Assembly (NCBI RefSeq): GCF_025144725.1
Contig: NZ_JALXKS010000010.1
Location: 1-64,000, forward strand
Length of the DNA: 64,000 nucleotides
Direction: 5' to 3'
Origin: Brevibacterium sp. p3-SID960
GTDB taxonomy: Bacteria > Actinomycetota > Actinomycetes > Actinomycetales > Brevibacteriaceae
Shown piece by piece: positions 7,711 through 15,359 of this stretch. The position numbers were made by a program, and so were the translations under genes. The notes under the pieces were generated by a model that saw only the letters and a program-made list of their open reading frames with translations, was not told the DNA's origin and searched no databases. How positions within the stretch are numbered: the first letter of the stretch is position 1; every line of letters starts with the position of its first letter.

Positions 7711-8240
7711 GTGTGTGGTTCGATCCTGCGCTTCAACGGCCAGGTCAGCGTGTTCTGGGCCGGGTACCATCGGCCCGGTCATGGCGGCCGAAGCGATCAA
7801 GCTGCTGACCGCATCGGAACGCCGCTGCTCGGCCGGGTGCTGCTCTTCGACGCCCTGACGATGACCTGGCGCGAGCTCACCCTGGCGCCAGATCCTGACG
7901 CAGCTGAGGTCACGGCGATCGGTGAGCCCACCGCCGAGGTGGGCTGTCAGACGGCGCCGCCCCCCGCCTCGGTCACGGGGAGAGTATGACGTCCCGCGAG
8001 CTCAGCGAACGGCTGGAGGAAGGCACTGTCGTGGCCGTCGACGTGCGCGAAGCGTTGCAGCGGGCGATCGCCGCCATCCCACAGTCTGGGGCTGTTCCTC
8101 TCGCCGAGATCGAACAGCGCAACTGGGGCGCTCTGCCCCAGACCGCAGCTGCGACGACATCCGTGTTCTGCTGCAGAAACAGGGGCACGCTCGCAGCAGG
8201 CGATCGGCATTGCCGCCCGGGTGCACGTCGAGGTCTCAGC
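7711..8240 (+). pseudogene. Degraded moeB/thiF-type adenylyltransferase with rhodanese domain
   Basis: Three frames carry consecutive pieces of one MoeB-type protein. CGSILRFNGQVSVFWAG is followed, after a frame change and apparent deletion, by GPVMAAEAIKLLT, then GTPLLGRVLLFDALTMTWRE. A rhodanese piece follows: TSRELSERLEEG, VVAVDVREALQRAIAAIP, and after another shift RSQQAIGIAARV. The N-terminal ATP-binding region is missing. MoeB-type enzymes adenylate the small sulfur carriers used in molybdopterin or thiamine synthesis; this copy cannot. Confidence 0.8.
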
Positions 8241-8340
8241 GGTGAAGTCCCATCCCGCCCGGATCTCCCCGCGGCTCGGGGTGCGCGATCGGACGCAGCT
8301 GGTCGTGTGGGCCTACCGCAGCGGCCTGGTGCGCTCAGAG
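8236..8340 (+). pseudogene. Remnant of a LuxR-type response-regulator DNA-binding domain
   Basis: One frame reads SAVKSHPARISPRLGVRDRT followed by QLVVWAYRSGLV. This is the end of a NarL/LuxR HTH domain, for which intact homologues read VKTHV-RI--KLGVRDR-QLVVWAY. No receiver domain precedes it; it is joined directly to the moeB remnant. The tail of panC overlaps it on the other strand. Confidence 0.75.
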
Positions 8341-9227
8341 GTGCCTGAGGCCGGCGAGCCGGGGCCGAGGTGCAGATTGTCGATCAGCCGGACACTGCCG
8401 ACGTAGGCGGCGATGAGTGCAAGCGCCGGCAGCTCGGTCGTCGCCTCCAGAGTCGCCGGGTCGACGGCCTCCAGATAGTCAAGTGTGACATCCGGGGTGC
8501 TGTGCACCTGCCGTCTCAGCCCTTCGAGATTCCAGTCGCGGCCGGCGTGGGCGCGTTCCCGCAGCGCGAACAGCGCCTTCGACAGCGCCAGCGCCGCTTC
8601 CTCCTGCTCGCTGCTCAGCAGCAGGTTTCTGCTCGACATCGCCAGCCCGGCAGGCGTGCGCTGCGTGGGCACCGGCTCGATGGTGACGGGGAAGTTCATG
8701 TCCTCGACCATCCGCTTGACGATCATCACCTGCTGGGCGTCCTTCTCACCGAAGTACGCGTGCAGACGGGCCGGTCCCGGCGGATCGAAGATGTTGAACA
8801 GCTTCGCCACCACCGTGGCCACCCCGTCGAAGTGACTCGGCCGCGAGGCACCCTCCAAGGTGGTGCCCATCCGGCCGGAGGACACCCGGATGATCGGCGC
8901 GTCGGGATAGCCGGGGTACATCTCCTCGACCTCCGGGGCGAAGACGATATCGACACCGGCGTCCTGCATCGTCTGGCAGTCTCCGGCCAGATCGCGCGGA
9001 TACCGCTCAAGGTCGAGCGGCGACTCGAACTGCAGCGGATTGATGAACAGCGAGGCGACCACGACCTCGTGCGCGGCCCGGGCGGCCTGCATGAGGGCGG
9101 CATGCCCGCCGTGTAGCGCACCCATCGTGGGGATGAGCCCGACGGAGGTGGCGTCGCGGTTGCGGATGTGTTCGGCCATCTCCGAGCGCAGCTCGGCGAC
9201 AGTGCGGGTGATGATGAGCTCGGCCAT
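8313..9227 (-). CDS. panC: Pantothenate synthetase
   Basis: This 304-residue cytosolic enzyme makes pantothenate from D-pantoate, beta-alanine and ATP, the last step of vitamin B5 synthesis. It shows the HIGH-like GALHGGH at 36-42, a substrate-binding LFINPLQF, FGEKDAQQ for ATP binding, and the KMSKS-like AMSSRN loop. Family members usually end near the RLIDNL motif. Here about 18 extra residues run into the LuxR remnant on the other strand, so the 3' end may have been rearranged. It starts one base after the stop of the acetyltransferase gene, with which it forms an operon. Confidence 0.95.
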   Translation of the reverse strand: MAELIITRTVAELRSEMAEHIRNRDATSVGLIPTMGALHGGHAALMQAARAAHEVVVASLFINPLQFESPLDLERYPRDLAGDCQTMQDAGVDIVFAPEVEEMYPGYPDAPIIRVSSGRMGTTLEGASRPSHFDGVATVVAKLFNIFDPPGPARLHAYFGEKDAQQVMIVKRMVEDMNFPVTIEPVPTQRTPAGLAMSSRNLLLSSEQEEAALALSKALFALRERAHAGRDWNLEGLRRQVHSTPDVTLDYLEAVDPATLEATTELPALALIAAYVGSVRLIDNLHLGPGSPASGTSERTRPLR

Positions 9228-9228
9228 G

Positions 9229-9834
9229 TCAGGTCCCTGGGTTGAGCGAGGAGGTCCCGGCCAGCCTATCGTCTGCGAGCATCCCGAAGATGAGGGTGTC
9301 GGTCCATTCGCCCTTCGACCACCAGTCCTGGCGCAGGTGGGCCTCAGCGATCATGCCGACCCGCCGTGCCAGCCTGGCCGAGGCGGTGTTGCGGGCGTCC
9401 ATCTGCGCGCCCACCCGGTGCAGGCGGTAGTGATCGAACGCCACAGCGAGCACGGCGGCGACCGCCTCGCTGGCGTAACCGCGGCCGCTGTGCGCGGGAT
9501 CGAGAACCCAGCCGATCTCCGCCGTCGCCCGGGTCCCGCCCGTCTGCCACAGCGTGACATCGCCGATCACCGCAGTGTCGTGTTCGATGATGAGGGCCAG
9601 GCTCGCAGCCGAGGTGTCGAGACCGGTGCAGGTGAGCCGCTCGGCTGTTTTCTCAGCGGCCAGGGTCGGCGTCCAGGCTTCGTCGAGCAGGTAGCGGGCG
9701 ACGGCGGGCTGGGAGTAGATGCCCAGCAGCGCCTCGGCATCGTCGCGGCGGTGGGTGCGCAGCCGCAGCCGAGGTGTGAGCACCGGCAGCTGCAGGGGCG
9801 GGCAGTCAGGTGGAGGAGGGGGAGTCTCGGTCAT
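9229..9834 (-). CDS. GNAT-family N-acetyltransferase (RimJ/RimL type)
   Basis: This 201-residue protein has the Acetyltransf_3 layout. The N-terminal beta strand is LTPRLRLRTHRRDDAEALL, EIGWVLDPAHSGRGYASEA is the acetyl-CoA-binding motif A, and LARRVGMIAEAHLRQDWW is the motif typical of RimJ/RimL. The residues before 15 are proline-rich and the real start could be slightly downstream. The substrate is not predictable. It lies one base upstream of panC on the same strand and is divergent from the TetR gene. Confidence 0.85.
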   Translation of the reverse strand: MTETPPPPPDCPPLQLPVLTPRLRLRTHRRDDAEALLGIYSQPAVARYLLDEAWTPTLAAEKTAERLTCTGLDTSAASLALIIEHDTAVIGDVTLWQTGGTRATAEIGWVLDPAHSGRGYASEAVAAVLAVAFDHYRLHRVGAQMDARNTASARLARRVGMIAEAHLRQDWWSKGEWTDTLIFGMLADDRLAGTSSLNPGT

Positions 9835-9900
9835 CGCGGCTCTCCTTCGGGCGGTGACGGCATCAGAGCTAACCTAACACGCATAGGGTAAGCTGGTGTC

Positions 9901-10512
9901 GTGAGCTACTGGGATGCACCGAGGCCCGTGCGGCGCCGCCGCGCGATCGACGTGGATGCGCTGGCCCGCGCAGCGGCTGAGCTGCTCGATTTGGGCGGCT
10001 TCGCGGCCCTGACGATGCGCGCCGCTGCCGAGCGGCTCGGTGTCGCAGCGGCCAGCCTGTACTCGAGGGTGCGCGGCGTCGACGATCTGCGCGACCTCGC
10101 CCTCGATGCCGCGCTGGCTGACGACGGGAGCGTGCAGCAGGCGGTGGCCGAGGCTGCGATCGATGAGCTGATGGTGGCGTACTTCCGCCATCTGCGCCGC
10201 CATCCGTGGGCTGGTCAGGTGATCGCGCTGCGCACACCGCGCGGGCCGCACTATCTGGCGCTGTCGGAGCGGATGTGTGTGCTGCTGCGCGATGCGGGTA
10301 TGGCCGACCCGCTCGGCTGCGCCTATGCGCTGTCGAACCTCGTGATCGGCTCGGCACTGACGTCGGCGATGGCGGCAGGGGAACAGGCCGCGCTGGTCGA
10401 TCCCACCATCGCCCCGGTCTATGCGGAGTTGCACGCCGGCCACACCGTCGACCCTGAACACATCCTCACCGCTGCGGTTCAGGCTCTGCTCGCTGCCGCA
10501 CCCACGCGCTGA
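9901..10512 (+). CDS. TetR-family transcriptional regulator
   Basis: This 203-residue repressor starts at GTG. The N-terminal HTH is FAALTMRAAAERLGVAAASL followed by YSRVRG, and the C-terminal ligand domain is all-helical. It is divergently transcribed from the acetyltransferase-panC unit across 66 bp. AACCTAACACGCATAGGGTAAG (9871-9892) is AT-richer and weakly symmetric, making it a candidate shared operator. The inferred -10 TAGGGT lies close enough to the GTG that a near-leaderless mRNA is possible. Confidence 0.88.
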   Translation: MSYWDAPRPVRRRRAIDVDALARAAAELLDLGGFAALTMRAAAERLGVAAASLYSRVRGVDDLRDLALDAALADDGSVQQAVAEAAIDELMVAYFRHLRRHPWAGQVIALRTPRGPHYLALSERMCVLLRDAGMADPLGCAYALSNLVIGSALTSAMAAGEQAALVDPTIAPVYAELHAGHTVDPEHILTAAVQALLAAAPTR

Positions 10513-10544
10513 GACGACCACCGCAGGAATCCACCCCGGCACCT

Positions 10545-10609
10545 GCAGCCGAGGCGCGCAGCCGAGGTGCGCAGCCGAGGTGTGCAGCCGGGTCCCGCAG
10601 CCGTGGTGC
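10545..10609 (+). repeat. 13-bp tandem repeat, five units
   Basis: Five adjacent 13-mers run from GCAGCCGAGGCGC through GCAGCCGAGGTGC to GCAGCCGTGGTGC, the later ones degenerate. They lie in the gap between the TetR gene and the zinc-chaperone gene, just before a strong terminator. No coding role is apparent. Confidence 0.9.
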
Positions 10610-10633
10610 GAACCCGGAAAATCGGATGCAGCA

Positions 10634-10670
10634 GATGCCGGGGTGGCGCGCTGCGCACCACCCCGGCATC
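10634..10670. terminator. Bidirectional hairpin, 13-bp perfect stem
   Basis: GATGCCGGGGTGG pairs with CCACCCCGGCATC around an 11-nt loop. It lies between two convergent genes, TetR (+) and the AztD-like gene (-), and has no U-tract. High-GC actinobacteria commonly use such hairpins as terminators. Confidence 0.75.
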
Positions 10671-10681
10671 GGGATCAGAGA

Positions 10682-11887
10682 TCAGTGGTTGTGACGGTCG
10701 TGCTCGTGATCATGGTCGTGTCCGTCACCATGGTCATGGTCGTGTCCGTGGCCGTCATCGTGACCGTGCGCGTCGGCTCCAGCACTTACCTCACCGGAGG
10801 CGGTGGCGATCTCACCGGTCACCGGAATCTCCGTGCCGATGGTGCCCGACTCCGGATCGATGACCCGAAGGGTCCCGTCCGTGCCGTGAACGAGCGCTTC
10901 ACCTTCAGCACCGCGGCCCAGTGAGCGGAACGAATACGCAGCCGGCAGGTCGACGAGTGTCAGCTTCCCGCTCGTCGTGTCGGTCAGGGTCACCCGCGTC
11001 GGACGCTCGACCTCGGCCTCGGGATCGGTCTTGTAGTCACTGAGCACGACCGGGGAGTCCTCGTGTCCGCGCTGGTTGCCGATCCGTCCGTGCTCATCGG
11101 GGGAGTCGACCTTGGTGATCTCATCGCCCTTGATGATGAGCAGGCCGTTCTCGCAGCCGACGGTGATGACTCCGTCCTTGACGGCAGCCTCACCGTGCAC
11201 GCCGGGGCAGTCGCTGTTCTCGGCGACGTCCTTGCCTTCGGCGTCGCGGATGACGACACCGGAGCGGGTGTCCTCATTGCCGACGGTGTGGATCATCGAA
11301 CCGTCGGCACGCACAACGGCGACACCATGGTGAGCCTCCTTCGCCTGGGCCTTCTCCGTCTTGATCGGCGCATCAGCGGAGAGCTCGGCAGGATCGAAGG
11401 AATGGATCTCGCCAGTGCCGTCGAAGAACGCGACCGAGGTGCCGTCATGGTTGACGAGGTGGCCCGGGTGGCTGCCCTCGATGCGCTGGTCGGTCAGCAG
11501 CGGGTCGGTGGTGTAGGAGTGCGAATGGTCGCCGTGCGGTTCGGACCAGGTGCCCATGTCGAGCAGCCGGAACGCGTCGCCTTCAGTGAGGAACAGGTGC
11601 CGGTTGTCGCCTGCGGCGTTGAGCCGGGTGAAGCCTTCGGCTTCGAAGGTGCCGAGCACCTTGTGCGACTCTGCGTCGAGCACCATGACGCCGCCGTCAT
11701 AGGTCAGCGCGATGCGCTCAGCCGGGCCTGCGGTCTCGGCGGTCTGCCGTTCGGTGGGCTCAGGGGACTGCCCGGCGGAGTCCGAGTTGGTGCTGCCGCA
11801 GCCGGCGAGCACTGTCAGATACAGCGCCGCAGCCGAGGCGGTGAGGAGGGATGGGATGCGTGATGCGTGGAGAGTCGTGCCGGTCAT
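10682..11887 (-). CDS. AztD-like zinc metallochaperone lipoprotein
   Basis: This 401-residue secreted protein has a lipobox LAGC with Cys30. The body consists of beta-propeller-like repeats (GGVMVLDAES, GDAFRLLDMGTWSEPHGDHS, GTLRVIDPESG), and the last ~28 residues are an extreme His/Asp/Gly tail (HGHDHDHGDGHDHDHEHD). This arrangement matches AztD-type periplasmic zinc chaperones that hand zinc to the solute-binding protein AztC. No aztABC transporter lies nearby, so it may serve a transporter elsewhere or act as a zinc store. A zinc-dependent regulator would be expected, but I see no clear Zur box. Confidence 0.72.
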   Translation of the reverse strand: MTGTTLHASRIPSLLTASAAALYLTVLAGCGSTNSDSAGQSPEPTERQTAETAGPAERIALTYDGGVMVLDAESHKVLGTFEAEGFTRLNAAGDNRHLFLTEGDAFRLLDMGTWSEPHGDHSHSYTTDPLLTDQRIEGSHPGHLVNHDGTSVAFFDGTGEIHSFDPAELSADAPIKTEKAQAKEAHHGVAVVRADGSMIHTVGNEDTRSGVVIRDAEGKDVAENSDCPGVHGEAAVKDGVITVGCENGLLIIKGDEITKVDSPDEHGRIGNQRGHEDSPVVLSDYKTDPEAEVERPTRVTLTDTTSGKLTLVDLPAAYSFRSLGRGAEGEALVHGTDGTLRVIDPESGTIGTEIPVTGEIATASGEVSAGADAHGHDDGHGHDHDHGDGHDHDHEHDRHNH

Positions 11888-12004
11888 AGTGGCAGCGCGC
11901 GGCGGATAATGTCATAGGTTCATGTGCGCCTCAGCACCGGCAGTACGGCGGGACGTCCGATGAGTCGGACATCGCAGTCAGGAGCGACTCACCGGAGGAC
12001 TGCC

Positions 12005-12259
12005 GTGAGCATCAAGCTCGACTTCACGACGACGTTGGAGTGCTACCGCGCACGCACCGGCCGTTTCGATCGGATCGAGGTACCGGATACGAGCTATCTC
12101 ATGGTCCACGGAGCCGGTGGCCCGAACACGGTCCCAGCATTCACCGCCGCGATCGAAACGCTCCACCCGGTGGCCTGCACCCTGGCGCCGGACCATCCTG
12201 CGTCAGCCCGTGCGCTGACGCCGGCGTCGTTCGCCTCCTGTTCACTTGCCTGCCGTTGA
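12005..12259 (+). pseudogene. Truncated GyrI-like small-molecule-binding domain protein
   Basis: From GTG 12005 the frame reads SIKLDFTTTLECYRARTGRF, VPDTSYLMVHGAGGPNT and AFTAAIETLHPVACTL, which is the N-terminal ~60 residues of the GyrI-like/SOUL-type family (normally about 200 residues). The frame then degenerates and stops at 12259, one base before the chrA start. The C-terminal two-thirds are missing, apparently replaced by the chrA region. Confidence 0.7.
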
Positions 12260-13519
12260 ATGGTAGGTATGCCAGCTTCCGCCGCCTCCCCTGACCGCCC
12301 ACCAGCAGCCGCACCCGCCAGCCGGGGATCCGTCGCTGAGGTGTTCTGGGTCTTCCTGCGGCTCGGGCTCACCTCCTTCGGCGGCCCGGTCGCCCACCTC
12401 GGGTACTTCCGTGAGGCCTTCGTCGAGCGCCGCCGCTGGCTCAGCGACCGCGCTTATGCCGATCTCGTCGCGCTGTGCCAGTTCCTGCCGGGCCCGGCCT
12501 CCAGCCAGGTCGGCATGGCGCTGGGCCTCAAGCGCGCCGGCTTCGCCGGCATGATCGCCGCCTGGATCGCTTTCACCCTGCCCTCGGCACTCGTGTTGGT
12601 GGCCTTCGGCTTCGGCATCCATGCCCTCGGCGACCTCGGCGACGCCGGCTGGCTCATCGGCCTCAAGGTCGCAGCCGTAGCCGTCGTCGCGCATGCGGTG
12701 CTCGGCATGGCGCGCTCGCTGACTCCCGACGCACCGCGGGCGAGCATCGCGGTCGCCGCCCTGGCCATCGCCCTGCTCGTGCCCACCGCATGGGCGCAGG
12801 TCGCTGCGATCGTGCTCGCCGGCATCATCGGGCTGGTATGGCTGCGTCCGGCCGCGCCCGAGGCGTCAGGCGCCTCAGGCGGGCAGAGTCACCCGTTCAG
12901 GGTGCGTGTGCCGATGCCGGTGGCCGCCGGCAGCCTCATTCTCTTCGCCCTCCTGCTCATTGGGCTGCCGGTCATCACGCGGCTCACCGGCAGCGATGCG
13001 CTGCAGTTGGCAGATGTGTTCTACCGCGCCGGCGCGCTCGTGTTCGGCGGCGGACATGTCGTGCTGCCTCTGCTGCAAGCCGAGCTCGTGCCGGCAGGGA
13101 TCGTCTCGAACGATGCCTTCCTCGCCGGCTACGGTGCCGCCCAGGCGGTGCCCGGCCCGCTGTTCACCTTCGCCGCTTACCTCGGCACGGTGAGCACCAC
13201 CTCGGCGACGGGAGCGGTGGGCGCGGCGATCGCGCTGGGCGCGGTGTTCCTGCCGGCGGCGCTGCTTGTCATCGGCACGCTGCCGCTGTGGCAGACGCTT
13301 TCCGGGCACCGGCTGGCCCGCCGGGCATTGAGCGGCGTCAACGCCGGCGTGGTCGGGATCCTCGCAGCCGCGCTGTACCATCCGGTGTTCACCACCGGCA
13401 TCACCTCGCCGCTGACCCTCGTCATCGGAGCCGCCGCTTTCGTCGCCCTAAGCGTGTGGAAGGCCCCGGCTTGGGCCGTCGTCGCCGCCGCCGGGCTGCT
13501 CGGCTTTCTCGTCCTCTGA
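12260..13519 (+). CDS. chrA: Chromate transporter, two-domain CHR family
   Basis: This 419-residue membrane protein has two homologous CHR halves. The first contains FLRLGLTSFGGPVAHLGYFR and QFLPGPASSQVG; the second contains GALVFGGGHVVLPLL and QAVPGPLFTFAAYLG. Ten to twelve hydrophobic helices are apparent. Long-chain CHR proteins export chromate. The first ~20 residues are Pro/Ala-rich, and an ATG nine bases in is an alternative start. A G/A/S-rich linker (EASGASGGQSHP) separates the halves. It directly follows the truncated GyrI-like gene, so its native promoter may have been replaced. Confidence 0.92.
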   Translation: MVGMPASAASPDRPPAAAPASRGSVAEVFWVFLRLGLTSFGGPVAHLGYFREAFVERRRWLSDRAYADLVALCQFLPGPASSQVGMALGLKRAGFAGMIAAWIAFTLPSALVLVAFGFGIHALGDLGDAGWLIGLKVAAVAVVAHAVLGMARSLTPDAPRASIAVAALAIALLVPTAWAQVAAIVLAGIIGLVWLRPAAPEASGASGGQSHPFRVRVPMPVAAGSLILFALLLIGLPVITRLTGSDALQLADVFYRAGALVFGGGHVVLPLLQAELVPAGIVSNDAFLAGYGAAQAVPGPLFTFAAYLGTVSTTSATGAVGAAIALGAVFLPAALLVIGTLPLWQTLSGHRLARRALSGVNAGVVGILAAALYHPVFTTGITSPLTLVIGAAAFVALSVWKAPAWAVVAAAGLLGFLVL

Positions 13520-13580
13520 ACCGCTGGGCGCGGCGGGGCTGCAGCGCCGCGGACGCGCGAACGGGAGGGCCAGCCCCTTT

Positions 13581-13628
13581 CTGATCGGCATGCTCAGGGC
13601 GAGCCTGATCGGCATGCTCAGGGCGAGC
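13581..13628 (+). repeat. Perfect 24-bp tandem duplication
   Basis: Two identical 24-mers, CTGATCGGCATGCTCAGGGC plus GAGC, lie in the 314-base gap between chrA and the small minus-strand gene at 13834. I see no gene in that gap. The minus-strand frame across it (ending around 13448) has no recognisable family and contains the duplicated LALSMPIR. Confidence 0.9.
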
Positions 13629-13833
13629 CGAATCGTGCCGGGTCCGCTTGCCGGCGGCATCCCCTCGAGTGCGGTGTGGACCTCCACGTCGCTGATGACG
13701 AGCTCTCAGCGCCCGGCCAGTCGCGGCTCGGAGCGCTGTGGGCCGGCGCTTGAGGACACCGCGCAGCCGGAAGATCCGGTGGGCAGCAGCAGAGCCCGCC
13801 GGGGACCCGACGGGCTCTGCCCAATGCTGCGAT

Positions 13834-14091
13834 TCAGTGCCGCCAGGTGTCGACGGGTGGATCGCCTTCGGTCTTGCTGATGATGCGGTGGGTGCCGTCT
13901 TCCTGCAGAATCGCCTCATCTCCGTGTGCTGCCGCAGTCGTGGCAGTCCGCGCTTCGGAATCGTCTTCGACATAGCCGACGCGTTCGCCCTTGCCGACCT
14001 GTGAGTCGCCAAGCACCTTCTCGGCCGCCTCTTCGACCTTGTCGAGACCCTTCGAGCCTGAGCTGCTCGATTCCTGTCCGCTCTTCGTCAT
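13834..14091 (-). CDS. Small hydrophilic protein, unrecognised
   Basis: This 85-residue acidic protein starts at MTKSGQ, chosen over the ATG at 14097 because AGGAGG then sits 8 nt upstream. It is rich in Ser, Glu, Asp and Thr with no hydrophobic segment. The ending THRIISKTEGDPPVDTWRH suggests an ordered C-terminal tail. The strong ribosome binding site and coherent composition support a real gene. No function can be assigned. Confidence 0.6.
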   Translation of the reverse strand: MTKSGQESSSSGSKGLDKVEEAAEKVLGDSQVGKGERVGYVEDDSEARTATTAAAHGDEAILQEDGTHRIISKTEGDPPVDTWRH

Positions 14092-14170
14092 GGTCATCGC
14101 CTCCTTTGCTCATCCAGCTTATGCCGACTGCCAGCTGCTTGGAAACCTCACTGGGCGTGTCGGTGACTGC

Positions 14171-14587
14171 TCAGCTCAGGGTGTCGAAGAATTCCCGCGT
14201 GGCATCGTTGAACGGTTCGGAGCGGCGGGTGCTTGTGCGGATCTGCACCATCACCGATTCGGCCCGTGCGCATACGGTCTCGTCGACGAAGATGACCTGC
14301 TCGACAGTCAGCGAAGAGGTGCCGACCCGGCTGATCCGGCTGCCGATCGTCACGGTGCCCGGCCAGTGGACTTCCTGCAGATAGTCAATCGTGATCCGCG
14401 CGAGTACGAATTCGCGATCGGAGACCTCGGAGTGCCGATCAATCCGGGAGATGATCTCGACCCGGCCGGTTTCGAAGAACGTCGCAAAGACCGCGTTGTT
14501 GATGTGGCCCTGTCTGTCGGTGTCGGAGTAGCGCAGCTTGTCTGTCGTGGTGAGCGGAAAATCCGCTGGAGAGAGATCGTCGTGCAT
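14171..14587 (-). CDS. Acyl-CoA thioesterase, 4HBT (YbgC-like) family
   Basis: This hot-dog-fold thioesterase has 138 residues if it starts at MHDDLSP; an upstream ATG at 14626 would add 13 residues. It shows KLRYSDTDRQGHINNAVFAT, the Asp-containing active-site motif (D-x-x-GH-NN) of 4HBT enzymes, and FVLARITIDYLQEVHWPG in the central helix/strand. It would hydrolyse acyl-CoA thioesters; chain-length preference is unknown. It is divergent from the molybdate regulator gene. Confidence 0.88.
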   Translation of the reverse strand: MHDDLSPADFPLTTTDKLRYSDTDRQGHINNAVFATFFETGRVEIISRIDRHSEVSDREFVLARITIDYLQEVHWPGTVTIGSRISRVGTSSLTVEQVIFVDETVCARAESVMVQIRTSTRRSEPFNDATREFFDTLS

Positions 14588-14771
14588 GCCCCCATCGTGG
14601 CACAGTGGGGGTAGTTTCGAGAGCATCCACGTGCCGGAAGCGGCCCCGCATGTCGGCTCCTGTGCGCAGCGGATGAATTCCGCTATGCAGTCAGATCTGC
14701 GTGTGGCGTGCTGGCGTGGCAGAATGATTGAAGTTCGAACCAGTCATCCCGAATTTTGGAAAGGTGGAGCC

Positions 14772-15170
14772 ATGGCTGATCTGCGGATCTCCGATGCTGC
14801 TTTGTTCATGGGGGTCAGTGATGACACCCTTCGCCGGTGGATCCACGCGGGAAAGCTCTCCCAGCGCCTCGACGGCAGCGGGCGCGCCGTCGTCGATGGA
14901 GCCGAACTGGCCGAGTTGGCCCGCACGAGCGCGGTGCTGCCGAAGGATCCGGCGGCTGTGCAGTCCTCGGCGCGCAACCGGTTCGTCGGTCTCGTGACCG
15001 CCGTGAAGAAGGACGGCGTCATGGCCCAGGTCGATGTTCAATGCGGCCCCCACCGGGTTGTCTCGCTCATGTCGGCTGAGGCTGTTGAGGAACTCGAGCT
15101 CACAGTCGGCGATGTCACGACCGCCGTCGTCAAGGCCACCCAGGTGCTGCTGGAGATGCCGCGGCGCTGA
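14772..15170 (+). CDS. HTH plus TOBE-domain molybdate-responsive regulator
   Basis: This 132-residue protein starts at ATG 14772, preceded by GGTGGAG. Residues 1-55 are a MerR/excisionase-like HTH (DAALFMGVSDDTLRRWIHAG). Residues ~65-130 are a single molybdate-binding TOBE/Mop domain (SARNRFVGLVTAVKKDGVMA, then VTTAVVKATQVLLEMP). Such HTH-Mop proteins sit ahead of modABC in actinobacteria and presumably sense molybdate. It is followed by modA after 189 bp that may contain the operon promoter. Confidence 0.85.
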   Translation: MADLRISDAALFMGVSDDTLRRWIHAGKLSQRLDGSGRAVVDGAELAELARTSAVLPKDPAAVQSSARNRFVGLVTAVKKDGVMAQVDVQCGPHRVVSLMSAEAVEELELTVGDVTTAVVKATQVLLEMPRR

Positions 15171-15359
15171 TTCGGAGGCTGGGCTTCAGTGCAGGCGCAG
15201 CTGACCGCGTTCTGTTGAATCCGCAGCTGCGGGTCGACATGGAGAATAAGTGTTGATCATCGTATGAAATCTGCTGCGTCGAACGCATATGCAGTGCTAG
15301 GGTGTTCTCAGGCGGGCACGGACTGCTGCCAGCATGGACGCGGCAAGGGGATCACACTG

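Noticed and set aside
10545..10609. CRISPR-like array
   Set aside because: Units are 13 bp with no spacers and no cas genes.
11888..12004. Zur box upstream of the AztD-like gene
   Set aside because: No palindrome of the expected AT-rich type; only a short GTCCGA/TCGGAC hairpin is present.
13422..14012. Minus-strand frames across the 24-bp repeat after chrA
   Set aside because: No family, no start signal, and they overlap chrA and the small gene at 13834. Phrases such as LALSMPIR twice merely reflect the duplication.
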